From positions 1 to 64,000 of the forward strand of contig NZ_FZNW01000002.1 in NCBI RefSeq assembly GCF_900188115.1: a DNA stretch of 64,000 bases, in the 5' to 3' direction. This DNA comes from Haloechinothrix alba. GTDB lineage: Bacteria > Actinomycetota > Actinomycetes > Mycobacteriales > Pseudonocardiaceae. The position numbers and the translations under genes are program-made. Below, one piece after another: positions 8,027 to 17,200 of the stretch; position 1 is the stretch's first letter; each line of letters begins with the position of its first letter. Under the pieces are notes generated by a model, which saw only the letters and a list, made by a program, of their open reading frames with translations, ran no database searches and was not told where the DNA came from.

Positions 8027-9082
8027 TCAAGCATGGCCGGCAGGCGAACCGTCGTCTTCTCTCACCGTGCTGGGCCCCAGCCACGCTCCCACCCGGCGTG
8101 CGGCGGCCATGCTGGCCCACGCGGTCACCTCGACCAGTTCACGGTCACCGCCGTTCCGGTCCCGGAAATCCTCGATCACGGCGCCGTCCACCTGGTACGG
8201 TGCCATCGCAGTCAGCAGGGCGAGGTGCGCGGCAGGCCGTTCGTCCGCGGCCAGCGACGACGCCGCCGACGTCACCCACGCACGACTCGGCCCGCGAGGC
8301 TCCCCGCGCCACGCGGCCAGCTCCGCATCGACGACCGCGCGTACACCGGCCGGCACGGAACGCTCGCCGGCCCTACTGATGGCCGCGCATGCCCTCGCCA
8401 GGGCCGTAGCGACGCCGTGCTCCCGCGTGCTCCAGGACAGCTCATCGGGCACCAGGGCGGCGGGCAGCAGGTGCAGCGACGCTCCTGGCCGGATCCGCTT
8501 CCTCCTCCCGGGGCGAATGAACCGGCCGAGGAGGCGTCGCGCGTGCCAGCGTGCCGCCTCCGGCACCTCCACCGGTATCGGGGAGTCGCCGAGGAACAGG
8601 GTCACCATGCGGTTCAGGTACTGGAACGTCACCACCACCCCGGCGAGCTCGGCAAGCTGGTCGCGCGGGAACGGCGGGCGGTCACGCGGGCATCGTCGCT
8701 GCTCCGCACACTTCCCCGCCCATCCCGCCAGGGCATCGCCGCCCTTCGGGGACGGCAGGCTGTCCCGTGTCGCGCTGTGCACATCCACGCAGTACGGGCA
8801 CCGGTTTCCTTCCGACACGGCGGCAGCCACCGTCTCCTTGGCCGCTCGCCCGGCGCGGCCGTCCACGAGCAGTGTCTCGCGCAGCATCAGCCAGCCGGAC
8901 GCGAGGACGTCGGGAGCGGGCGAATGCAGGATAACCGGAGGAGCCAGCATGCCGAAGTCGCGCTCGACCTGCCGGTACACCTCGGCCACACGGCCACGCG
9001 CCGCACCGGGAGCCACCGGAGTGACGTGGTGTACCTGCGCCTGCGATCTCCGCAGTGCTACCCGGACGAGCTTGCGGGTCAT
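8027..9082 (-). CDS. AhpD-like carboxymuconolactone decarboxylase-family protein
   Basis: The product is 351 residues. The ATG at 9082 follows GGGAGGTG, which favours it over codons further upstream. Residues 85-110 contain GNRCPYCVDVHSA, the CxxC-x3-H peroxidatic centre of AhpD-like proteins, which reduce hydroperoxides through a Cys pair. The length is about twice that of a single AhpD domain; the second half (near ITRAGERSVP and the AWASMAAARRVG end) looks like a degenerate second domain without the CxxC. It has no frame damage. It precedes the TIGR03084 gene on the same strand and follows a GMC oxidoreductase remnant, so it may be a survivor of the same decayed operon. Confidence 0.75.
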   Translation of the reverse strand: MTRKLVRVALRRSQAQVHHVTPVAPGAARGRVAEVYRQVERDFGMLAPPVILHSPAPDVLASGWLMLRETLLVDGRAGRAAKETVAAAVSEGNRCPYCVDVHSATRDSLPSPKGGDALAGWAGKCAEQRRCPRDRPPFPRDQLAELAGVVVTFQYLNRMVTLFLGDSPIPVEVPEAARWHARRLLGRFIRPGRRKRIRPGASLHLLPAALVPDELSWSTREHGVATALARACAAISRAGERSVPAGVRAVVDAELAAWRGEPRGPSRAWVTSAASSLAADERPAAHLALLTAMAPYQVDGAVIEDFRDRNGGDRELVEVTAWASMAAARRVGAWLGPSTVREDDGSPAGHA

Positions 9083-9188
9083 CGACACCTCCCGGATACC
9101 GCTGGGCAACCGCCACCTGCGGGACGTTCCGGCCGGCTACCCGTCCCGTGGGTACGGCCCGGCCGCTAGCGCTCTGCCGAGCCTACGG

Positions 9189-9643
9189 TCACCGGCACGG
9201 GTCCGCCTGCCCGCCGTCCGCACGGGGGACGGGCACGCCGTAGGAAACGTCGATCCCCCGCTCCCGGGCGGCGTCGACGATGCCCGGCATGGCACGCTCG
9301 GCGAGTGCCGCGATGGTCATCGCCGGGTTCACCGTAAGCGCACCCGGCACCGCGGAACTGTCGGTGACGAAGATGCCGGCATGGTCGCGGAGCTCGTGAC
9401 GATCGTCCAGGGCCGAGGTCCGGGGGTCGTCGCCGATGCGGCAGGACGCCAGCGGGTGCACCGTGTACGCGCCGACCAGGTCGTTCGTCCACGGAGCTAC
9501 CTCGGCCAGGCCGTCACGCTCCAGGATGTCCTTCACGTCGGCGTCCGCCTGCGCCCAGCCGTGCAGCGTGTTCGGTGTCGGTTCGTAGCTCAGCGAGCCG
9601 CGTCCCAGCATCTGCTGCGATATGCGGAACGCTTCGGTCCTGC
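9189..9643 (-). pseudogene. C-terminal remnant of a GMC-family FAD oxidoreductase
   Basis: About 150 residues remain. HPLASCRIGDDPRTSALDD followed by GIFVTDSSAVPGALTVNPAM is the FAD-contacting, active-site C-terminus of glucose-methanol-choline oxidoreductases, which oxidise alcohols (cholesterol-oxidase-like proteins included). The N-terminal Rossmann domain is absent. At the upstream end an ATG at about 9643 with GGAGGAG before it opens a different frame, so a ribosome site and start survive but are not in frame with the GMC segment. The full enzyme should exceed 500 residues. It heads the minus-strand set of AhpD-like and TIGR03084 genes. Confidence 0.78.
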
Positions 9644-9969
9644 ATGGCAACTCCTCCGTTGTCATATGCGGTTGCGGGTACATCGAAGATTGTGTTCCGC
9701 ACGACGTGAGAACGAACAGTGAATTCCTCATACGGTGGGCGTGTTCTTGTCATGCCCGCGCCAAACCGATTCATCCCGGGCTCATTGCGAGCTCACTGCC
9801 ATCGGGCGCCCGCCTTCGGCATTCTACGAAAAACGCACACATCAGATGTCCGAAGTCCGGGTTCGCGGACCGTCTACGGCTATTCGTACCAGGAAAGGGT
9901 GGTCGACATCTCGAGGTGGTATCCAGGAAATGAGCTCGCCGTGACAGCCAAGGATGAGAGGGGTTTCCC
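9644..9969. other. Intergenic region between the GMC remnant and the SARP gene
   Basis: This divergent region of about 325 bases has no gene I can support. It should contain promoters for both directions. I see the GAGAGGGG ribosome site just before 9970 but no clear heptamer repeats of the kind SARP regulators bind. Confidence 0.4.
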
Positions 9970-10808
9970 ATGCATTCCGATCCTGCGGTGTGGCGCGGAC
10001 CTGATATCGAGCGCGGCTCTGCCGGTCACGGCGCCGTGGGTTCGACGACATTCACTCTCCTCGGACCACTGGAAGTACTCAAGGACGGGACGGACTACGC
10101 CCCGTCGGCACCTAAGGTTCTCCAGCTGCTCGCGATGCTGTTGCTGCGTCCCAGCAAGCTCGTGCAGATCGACTCGATCGTCGAGGAGCTATGGGCGGAC
10201 GAGCCACCGCGCAGTGTCCGAACGACGATGCACACGTACGTTTACCAGATCCGCAAGTGCATCGAACAGAACCAGCTCGCCCCGAGGGAGAGGAACTGCT
10301 CGTCACCAAGCACGCGGGCTACGTGTTCACGGTAGATCCCGCGCGGATCGACGTGTTCACGTTCCGGCAGCTGTTTCAGGAAGGTCGCGACCTACTCGAA
10401 CGCGATCACTACTCCGCCGCCGCCCGCTCCCTCCGCGCCGCCCTGTCGCTCTGGACGGGGCCACCTATGGCCAATGTGAACTGCGGTCCGGTGCTGTCGT
10501 CGTACGCTGTGGATCTACAGGAACAGCGGCGTGCGGCTCAGCATCTGCGCATCCAGGCCGAGCTTCAGGCCGGCTCGCACCGCGAGCTGATCGGTGAGCT
10601 GCGCGCGCTCGTGGGGGTCGAGCCGTGCGAAGAGGCCATGCACGGCCAGCTGATGCGCGTGCTCAGCCTGAGTGGGAGGCGCTCGGACGCGCTGGCCACG
10701 TACCGGAAGCTGCGTACCGTACTCAACGAGGAACTGGGGGTCGAGCCGTGCGAAGAGCTGCAACGGCTGCATCACGAACTGCTGTCCGCAGGCGACGCAA
10801 CTCGCTGA
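9970..10808 (+). pseudogene. SARP-family transcriptional activator with one frameshift
   Basis: The ATG at 9970 follows GAGAGGGG. The first frame encodes the OmpR-like winged helix of a Streptomyces antibiotic regulatory protein (FTLLGPLEVLKDG, then LLLRPSKLVQIDSIVEELW and TTMHTYVYQIRKCIE). Between about 10280 and 10300 the frame changes, after which EELLVTKHAGYVF and the bacterial transcriptional activation domain continue to a stop at 10808 (ELRALVGVEPCEEAMHGQL, LGVEPCEELQRLHHELL). Joined, the protein would be about 278 residues, the size of small SARPs such as DnrI or RedD. SARPs switch on antibiotic clusters, so this is probably the regulator of the decayed cluster to its left. A single sequencing error cannot be excluded. 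Confidence 0.8.
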
Positions 10809-11084
10809 GGTACACCGGAAGGCCGCGCAGCACGCCGCGGCGGCGCCGGCGGAACGGCTTCCCGGCAAGGGCCACGTGACCGGCCGGGTCCCGTTCATGC
10901 GTGTATCGAGCGAGCCTCGAGGACATCGCAGAATACTTGAAAAAACCTACGCAGCAACGCAGCGCCGGATCGCTCTGCGGCCACGAAGTCCTTGTCCGAC
11001 GGGCCGGAACCGGAGTTTTCAGCAAGAAACCCAGATGGATCCAACAATGCCCTCGCGCATTCGAACGACAGTGAGGACACAAGT

Positions 11085-11762
11085 ATGACTGGTCGAACCT
11101 ACGGACAGTTCTGCGGCCTGGCACGCGCTCTCGAGCTGGTGGGCGAGCGGTGGGCCATGCTCGTCGTCCGCGATCTCGTTCTCGGTCCCAAGCGGTTCAG
11201 CGACCTTCGGGAGACTCTGCCACGCGTCCCGTCGAGCATGCTGTCCGCGCGGCTCAACGAGCTCGAACAGGCCGGGGTGATTCGTCGCAGGGTACAACCA
11301 CACCTCGAGGCATCAGTGATATACGAGCTCACCGAGTACGGCGGCGAGCTGGAACCGGTGCTGTTGCAGCTCGGCCGTTGGGGGGCACGGTCGATCGGGG
11401 AGCCCGGCCACGACGACGCATTCACGCTCGACTCGGCGATCCTGGCGCTGTACGCGACGTTCCAGCCAGAGGCCGCGAGCGAGGTCCGGGTGAACTACGA
11501 GCTCCGATTCGGCGACATGGTCGTGCACGCGATGGTCGACGACGGCGTACTCAAGGTCGCGGAGGGGGCGCTCCCCGATGCCGATCTCGTGATCGAGACG
11601 TTCCGGCTCAAGCAACTACTGGCAGGCGAGGTCACCCCGAGCGAGCTGCTCGCAGGCGGGGAGGCAGACGTACGCGGCGACCTCGAGCTGCTGAACCTGT
11701 TCGTCGAGCTCTTCCACATCGCGCCGGCACCGGTCCCCGCCGAGGGGCTCGCGGTGCGGTGA
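11085..11762 (+). CDS. HxlR-family transcriptional regulator with C-terminal SCP2-like domain
   Basis: The product is 225 residues from the ATG at 11085, the start at which HxlR homology begins. Residues 1-105 are the HxlR winged helix (GLARALELVGERWAMLVVRD, RFSDLRETLPRVPSSMLSAR), a DNA-binding family that often responds to reactive electrophiles or metabolites. Residues about 120-225 resemble a sterol-carrier-protein-2-like domain, a known actinobacterial fusion that may bind a hydrophobic ligand. It is monocistronic and followed by a strong hairpin. The N-terminal Cys (QFCGLA) at the position used for redox sensing in some HxlR proteins is present. Confidence 0.85.
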   Translation: MTGRTYGQFCGLARALELVGERWAMLVVRDLVLGPKRFSDLRETLPRVPSSMLSARLNELEQAGVIRRRVQPHLEASVIYELTEYGGELEPVLLQLGRWGARSIGEPGHDDAFTLDSAILALYATFQPEAASEVRVNYELRFGDMVVHAMVDDGVLKVAEGALPDADLVIETFRLKQLLAGEVTPSELLAGGEADVRGDLELLNLFVELFHIAPAPVPAEGLAVR

Positions 11763-11791
11763 CACCCGACGACGCACCCCCGCACGAAAGG

Positions 11792-11836
11792 GGCGGCCCG
11801 CTCAACCAGCCTGGGGGTCACCGGGAGCGGGCCGCC
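11792..11836 (+). terminator. Rho-independent-like hairpin after the HxlR gene
   Basis: GGCGGCCCGCTC at 11792-11803 pairs perfectly with GAGCGGGCCGCC at 11825-11836 across a 21-nt loop. It starts 30 nt after the HxlR stop. There is no U-tract, as is common in actinobacteria. Confidence 0.7.
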
Positions 11837-12057
11837 ACCCTCAAGCTTAGGCGTTCACGCATGCGTCTGCCTCACCCGGGGGGTAGATTTTCCGGTTCTT
11901 TACCGAAACAGGCGCCGCGAGCGTCATTTGGCGGTCACGATCTACGCATATCGCGCATCGAGCGGCCGTCAGGCCGCCGAACCGCCCCCGACTTCACACC
12001 GCCTCACGGGGTATGCGGCAAGATGCCCCCCAGCAGGCGTGAGACCAGGGAGGCGAT

Positions 12058-13143
12058 ATGCACGACCGCAGTGGCCGGATCGTCGTCAACAACATCAGCA
12101 AGACTTTCGGCTCGATCCCCGCGGTGCAGAACCTCAGCTTCACGGTCGAGCCCGGTTCCGTAACCGGGTTCCTGGGGCCCAACGGCGCTGGCAAGACCAC
12201 GACGCTGCGCATGATCCTCGGGCTCGTCAACCCCACAGCAGGCACGGCGACGATCAACGGGTGCCGGTACCACCAGCTCGGCAACCCGGGTGCGGTCGTG
12301 GGCGCGGTACTCGAGGCGCAGAGCTTTCACGCCCGCCGCACCGCACGGGATCACCTGAAGGTGTTCGCCTCCGCGATCGGCGTCAGCGACCAGCGCGCCG
12401 ACGAGGTGCTGGGACTCGTCGGGCTGACCGGGGCGGGCGACCGCAATGTCGGCGGCTTCTCGCTCGGCATGCGCCAGCGGCTGGCTCTGGCCACCGCGCT
12501 GCTCGGTGACCCGCAGGTGCTCGTGCTCGACGAGCCGGGCAACGGGCTCGACCCGGAAGGCATCGCCTGGCTCCGCCAGTTCCTCCGCGGGTTCGCCGCG
12601 CAGGGGCGTACGGTACTGGTCTCCAGCCACCTGCTCGCCGAAGTGGAGCAGACGATCGACCAGGTGGTCATCATCAGCCGGGGGCAGACCATGTACTACG
12701 GGATGCTGGACGACCTGCGCAACTCACAGCGCTCCCGCGTACTCGTACAGGCAGGCGACGCCCAGGCGCTGGTGACAGCGCTCGGCGAGCAACAGATCAC
12801 CGAGGTGAGCACCCTGCAGGACGGCCGCATCGCCGTCGAGGGTGCGACGTCGAAACAGGTCGGCGACATCGCGGCGCAGGCAGGCGTGGCGCTGTACGGC
12901 GTCGAGGAGGAACGTGTGGACCTCGAGCAGCTGTACTTCCAGCTGACCAGCGGGCAGTACGCAGCACCCGTCCAGCACCAGTACAGCCAGGCACACGGCC
13001 AGGTGCCACCGCCGGGGCCACCACCGGGGCCACCACCGGGGACGCCGCCTGGCCAGCCGCCCGGCGGACCCGGGTACCAGCAGGATCCGACCGCGTACCA
13101 GCGCCCTGACCAGGGCCGGACCCCGTGGGGAGGGCAGCAGTGA
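12058..13143 (+). CDS. ABC-2 type transporter, ATP-binding subunit
   Basis: The product is 361 residues. The ATG at 12058 has AGGGAGGCGAT before it. Walker A is GPNGAGKTTT near residue 42, the signature is FSLGMRQRLALA near 139, and Walker B is VLVLDEPGNGLDP near 158. The C-terminal 45 residues are a proline-glycine tail (repeats of PPPG) that is probably disordered and absent from most homologues. The stop overlaps the start of the permease gene (TGATG at 13141-13145), so the two are translationally coupled and form one exporter. The substrate is not apparent; this DrrA-like group includes drug and lipid exporters. Confidence 0.9.
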   Translation: MHDRSGRIVVNNISKTFGSIPAVQNLSFTVEPGSVTGFLGPNGAGKTTTLRMILGLVNPTAGTATINGCRYHQLGNPGAVVGAVLEAQSFHARRTARDHLKVFASAIGVSDQRADEVLGLVGLTGAGDRNVGGFSLGMRQRLALATALLGDPQVLVLDEPGNGLDPEGIAWLRQFLRGFAAQGRTVLVSSHLLAEVEQTIDQVVIISRGQTMYYGMLDDLRNSQRSRVLVQAGDAQALVTALGEQQITEVSTLQDGRIAVEGATSKQVGDIAAQAGVALYGVEEERVDLEQLYFQLTSGQYAAPVQHQYSQAHGQVPPPGPPPGPPPGTPPGQPPGGPGYQQDPTAYQRPDQGRTPWGGQQ

Positions 13144-14012
13144 TGGGCAGGCTCGTCAAGGCCGAGTTCCGCAAGATCACCACGACGAAGCTCTGGTGGG
13201 GGTTGCTGATCCCGACCGTCCTGGTCGCCTTCGGCTGGGCGCTCGGTGCGGGCTATCTGGGCAACGCGTTCGTCGACCTGCTCGACGGACCCGAGGCCAG
13301 GGAGCTCGAAACGGTCCTCGGCGTGGACTCCGGCGAGTGGATCGTCAGCTACTTCGCGATCGCGCGCAGCATCAACCTCGCCACCCTGTTCCCGCTGGTG
13401 TTCGGTGCGCTGGCCATCAGCGCGGAGTTTTCCACCAAGACGATCACCACGACGTTCCTCACCGCCCCGAACCGCGTGTCGGCGCTGCTGGCCAAGACCA
13501 TCGTCTACGTCGCATGGGGCGCGATCTACGGCCTGGCGATCATCCTGTCCGTGGCCATCGGCATCCTGATCTCCACGGACAGTGACCGGCTGCCCACCGG
13601 CGCGGGGTGGTTCGGCCTGGCGGTGGTCGGCGTGCTCGCCTCGATCCTGATGACGCTGTTCGGCGTGGGAGCGGGAGCGCTGGTCCGCAGCGTCCCCGGG
13701 GTCATCACGCTGCTCATCCTCTACTTCCTGGTCGTGGAGAACGGCGCGCAGCTCGTGCTGGGCATCCATGCGCCGGATGTCATCGGGTTCCTGCCGAACG
13801 GCTCCGTCAACGGGCTGACCGGCTCGATGGCCGCGGAGCTGTTCCTGACGACCGCGGAGTCGGTGCCGCCGTGGCTCGAGGACGGTGTACGAGCGGTGGC
13901 CGGTGCGACCGGGGCGCTGGCATGGTGGCTCTCCGGGCTCGTCTTCCTCGGCTGGTCCGCCCTGGTCTTCGGCGGCGGCTGGATCTCCACCCAAACCCGC
14001 GACATCACCTGA
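13143..14012 (+). CDS. ABC-2 type transporter, permease subunit
   Basis: The product is 289 residues, with start codon overlapping the stop of the ATPase gene. An N-terminal amphipathic segment (LVKAEFRKITTTKLWWGLL) is typical of ABC-2 permeases. Six membrane spans can be seen, at about 20-43, 75-98, 118-144, 163-187, 190-212 and 258-282. STKTITTTFLTAPNR before the third span is the conserved cytosolic stretch of these permeases. It forms the membrane part of the exporter encoded with the preceding gene. The short palindromic repeats start 24 nt after its stop. Confidence 0.88.
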   Translation: MGRLVKAEFRKITTTKLWWGLLIPTVLVAFGWALGAGYLGNAFVDLLDGPEARELETVLGVDSGEWIVSYFAIARSINLATLFPLVFGALAISAEFSTKTITTTFLTAPNRVSALLAKTIVYVAWGAIYGLAIILSVAIGILISTDSDRLPTGAGWFGLAVVGVLASILMTLFGVGAGALVRSVPGVITLLILYFLVVENGAQLVLGIHAPDVIGFLPNGSVNGLTGSMAAELFLTTAESVPPWLEDGVRAVAGATGALAWWLSGLVFLGWSALVFGGGWISTQTRDIT

Positions 14013-14035
14013 CCCGCCCCCGCCCCGGGTGGGTG

Positions 14036-14282
14036 GGAGCCCAATGTCACGTTCGGCTCCTTCTATGGAACGAAGGTCACCTTGGGCTCCTACTGGCTGG
14101 CACGAGGCGGTAGGAGCCCAAGGTGACCTTGGCTCCATCTAGGGAGCCCGAGGTCACATTCGGCTCCCCCGCGGTGCCGGCACGGTGCGCACACCTAACC
14201 TGGGGACGTGACCCATTCGAGCGTGCGGGAGCCGAATGTGACCTCGGTTCCTTCTACGGCACCCGATGTCACATTCGGCTCC
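14036..14282. repeat. Cluster of six short palindromic repeats (GGAGCC...GGCTCC family)
   Basis: Six related 20-25 nt units lie at 14036-14060, 14071-14090, 14113-14136, 14143-14167, 14228-14251 and 14262-14282. Most follow GGAGCC, then A/T-rich GAATGTGACCT or its complement, then GGCTCC, so each is an imperfect palindrome, and orientations alternate. The last two copies lie inside the first 25 codons of the next gene. Their number and shape suggest REP/MITE-like mobile palindromes or a multi-site operator rather than a terminator alone. Confidence 0.8.
14196..14207 (+). promoter_or_regulatory. -10 box for a leaderless transcript of the fused ABC exporter
   Basis: TAACCT at 14196-14201 is followed by six bases and then GTG at 14208. 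The spacing puts the transcription start on the GTG itself. This supports 14208 as the true start even though the first codons come from repeat sequence. Confidence 0.55.
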
Positions 14283-17200
14283 ACCTCCGGTGGGTGGGTG
14301 CGCAGGCTGGCAACGGACTGCTGGCGGCATCCGGCTGTCGTGGTGCTGGCCTTCGGCGCCGCGATGCTCGGTGTCGGGCTGCAGGCGGCGGGCCCGCTGC
14401 TGGTCAAGTTCGGCGTGGACGACGCCGTGCAAGGGCGCACCGACCGCCTCGGACCGCTGGCCCTTGCCCTGGTCGGGCTGTCCGTACTGACTTTCGGCAG
14501 CGCGTTCGCCCGCCGCTACCTCGGTGGCAGGCTCACCCTGGACGTCCAGCACGACCTGCGCAACGCCGTATTCCGCTCGGTGTCGCGGTTGGACGGCGGC
14601 AAGCAGGACGCGATGCGGACCGGCCAGATCGCCTCGCGCGCGATCAGCGACCTGCAGCTGCTCACCGGCTTCATGATGCAGCTGCCGCTCGCGCTCGGTT
14701 CGATGATCTACGCCGTGTTCGCGCTCGCCGCGATGCTGTGGATGTCGCCGACCCTGACGCTGATCGCGCTCATCGTGGCCCCCGCCGTCGCGGTGGTCGT
14801 CGGCGTGAGCAGGCGAAAGCTGTTCCCCGCGACATGGTCGGCCCAGCAGCGCTCCGCCGACATCGCACAGCACGTCGAGGAGACCGTCACCGGCGTGCGG
14901 GTGGTGAAGGGCTTCGGAAGGGAACGCGTCGCGACGGGCAAGCTCGACCGGCTGGCGCGCACGCTGTTCGCCGAGCGGATGCGGGCAGCCCGGCTGTCGG
15001 CCGTGCCCACAGCGACCACCTCCGCGCTGCCTGCCGCGGGGCAGATCGCGGTACTCGGTCTCGGCGGCATCCTCGCCCTTCGCGGCGACATCAGCCTCGG
15101 CACGTTCCTGGCCTTCGCGGCATACGTCTCCGCGCTGATCGGCCCCTCCCGGATGATCGCCAACCTGGTCGTGCAGGCCCAGCTCACCCGCGCGGGCGCC
15201 GAGCGGGTCTACGAGCTGATCGACGCCCAGCCGGAGGTCACCGAACACCCGGACGCCACAGGACTGCCCACCGGACCAATCGGCATCCGGTTCGAGGACG
15301 TGCGGTTCGGTTACACTCGCACCGACCCGGTGCTCGACGACATCACCATGACCGTCCACCCGGGCGAGACACTGGCCGTGGTCGGCACCGCGGGCTCAGG
15401 CAAGTCCACGATCTCGCTGCTGCTGCCCCGCTTCTACGACGTGCACGCAGGTGCCATCCGGGTCGGCCCGCCGCACGACGAGCGGGACATACGCCACCTC
15501 CGGCTCGGCGACCTGCGCGACGCGATCGGCGTCGTGTTCGAGGAAGCATTCCTGTTCTCCACATCGGTCCGGGACAACATCGCCTACGGTCGCCCGGAAT
15601 CCAGCGAGGAGGAGATCGTCGCCGCGGCGAAAGCCGCGCAGGCACACGAGTTCATCACCGCGCTGCCCGACGGGTACGACACGGTGGTCGGTGAGCGCGG
15701 CCTGACCCTGTCCGGCGGGCAGCGGCAGCGGCTGAGCCTCGCGAGGGCCCTGCTGACCGACCCGCGCGTGCTGGTGCTCGACGACGCCACCTCGGCCGTG
15801 GACACCGCGACGGAGTCGGCCATTCACCGGACGCTGCATGCGGTCACCGACGACAGGACCACCGTGCTGATCGCGCACCGCCGCTCCACGCTGCGGCTCG
15901 CCGACCGCATCGCCGTGCTCGACGGCGGCACGGTCGTCGATGTCGGCACCGAACGCGAGCTCGAGCACCGGTGCCCGCTGTTCCGCGAGCTCACAGCCGG
16001 TTCCGACGAGGACATCGACTCCACCCGGCCGTCGCCCCCGCCGGGCGACACGGAGCGACCCCCTGGCGACAGCCTGTGGCCCGACGCCTCGGGCGACGGC
16101 GATCACCCGGGCGAGCGAGCCTCCGCCGCGTCCGGACCGGCCGAGCCCGCGACGCGAGCCTCCGCGGCGCACGGCGGGCACGGCGCGGGCGCGTCCCTGG
16201 ACACGCCCCCGACACCGGAGCTGCTGCGCGCCGTCGACAGGTTGCCGCCCGCGCGGGGCACCCCGAACCTGAACGGAACGGACCCCACCGCACCCGACCC
16301 CGACTTCCGGCCGGTGCGGCTGCTGCGCCCCGTCCGGTGGTTGCTGGCCGCCGTCATCGCCCTCGTCGCAGCCGACACGCTCGCCACGATCGCGCTGCCG
16401 TCGCTGTACCGCTACGGGGTGGACAACGGTGTCAGCGCCGGAGCGCAGACGGTCGTGCTCGCGGTGGCCGCCCTCGGCGCGGGCATCGTCGCGGCCAACT
16501 GGCTGGTGATCGCCGTCCAGACGCGGCTGACCGCACGCGCGGGCGAGAGCATGCTCTACCTGTTGCGGGTGCGCAGCTACGCGCACCTGCAACGGCTCGG
16601 GCTGGACTACTACGAGCGGGAGCTGTCCGGGAAGATCATGACCCGGATGACCACCGATGTGGACGCGCTGTCCCGGTTCCTGCAGACCGGCCTTGCCAAC
16701 GCGGTGGTCTCCCTGCTCACCATCGTGGCCATCGCGGTGGCGCTGCTGGTGACCGACCTCAGGCTCGCGCTTCTCACGCTTGCCGTGCTGCCCGTGCTGG
16801 TGATCGCCACCGCCATCTTCCGCGCCAGGGTCTCGGTGGCCTACACGGAGGCACGGGAGAAGGTCAGCGCGGTCAACGCCGACATGCAGGAGAACGTGAC
16901 CGGCCTGCGTGTGGCGCAGGCCTACACCCGGGAGCAGCACTCCGCGTCGGCCTTCGCCTCGCGCAGCGACGCCTACCGGCGCACCCGCCTGCGGGCCCAG
17001 CGCTACATCGCGACCTACTTCCCGTTCGTGACCATGCTGTCCGGCCTCGTGGAGGCCGCCGTGGTCTTCGTCGGCGGGCACGACGTCGCCGCAGGGCGGA
17101 TCAGCCCCGGCGTGCTCATGGCGTTCGTGCTCTACCTCGGCCTGTTCTTCGCGCCTGTGCAGCAGCTGTCCGGGGTGTTCGACGCCTACCAGCAGGCGAA

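Noticed and set aside
14036-14282. The repeat array as a second CRISPR
   Set aside because: Units are about 24 nt with irregular 10-60 nt gaps and alternate orientation; no array periodicity.
15396-17081. 561-codon open frame on the minus strand
   Set aside because: It is the antisense of the fused ABC exporter; composition is Gly/Arg/His biased.
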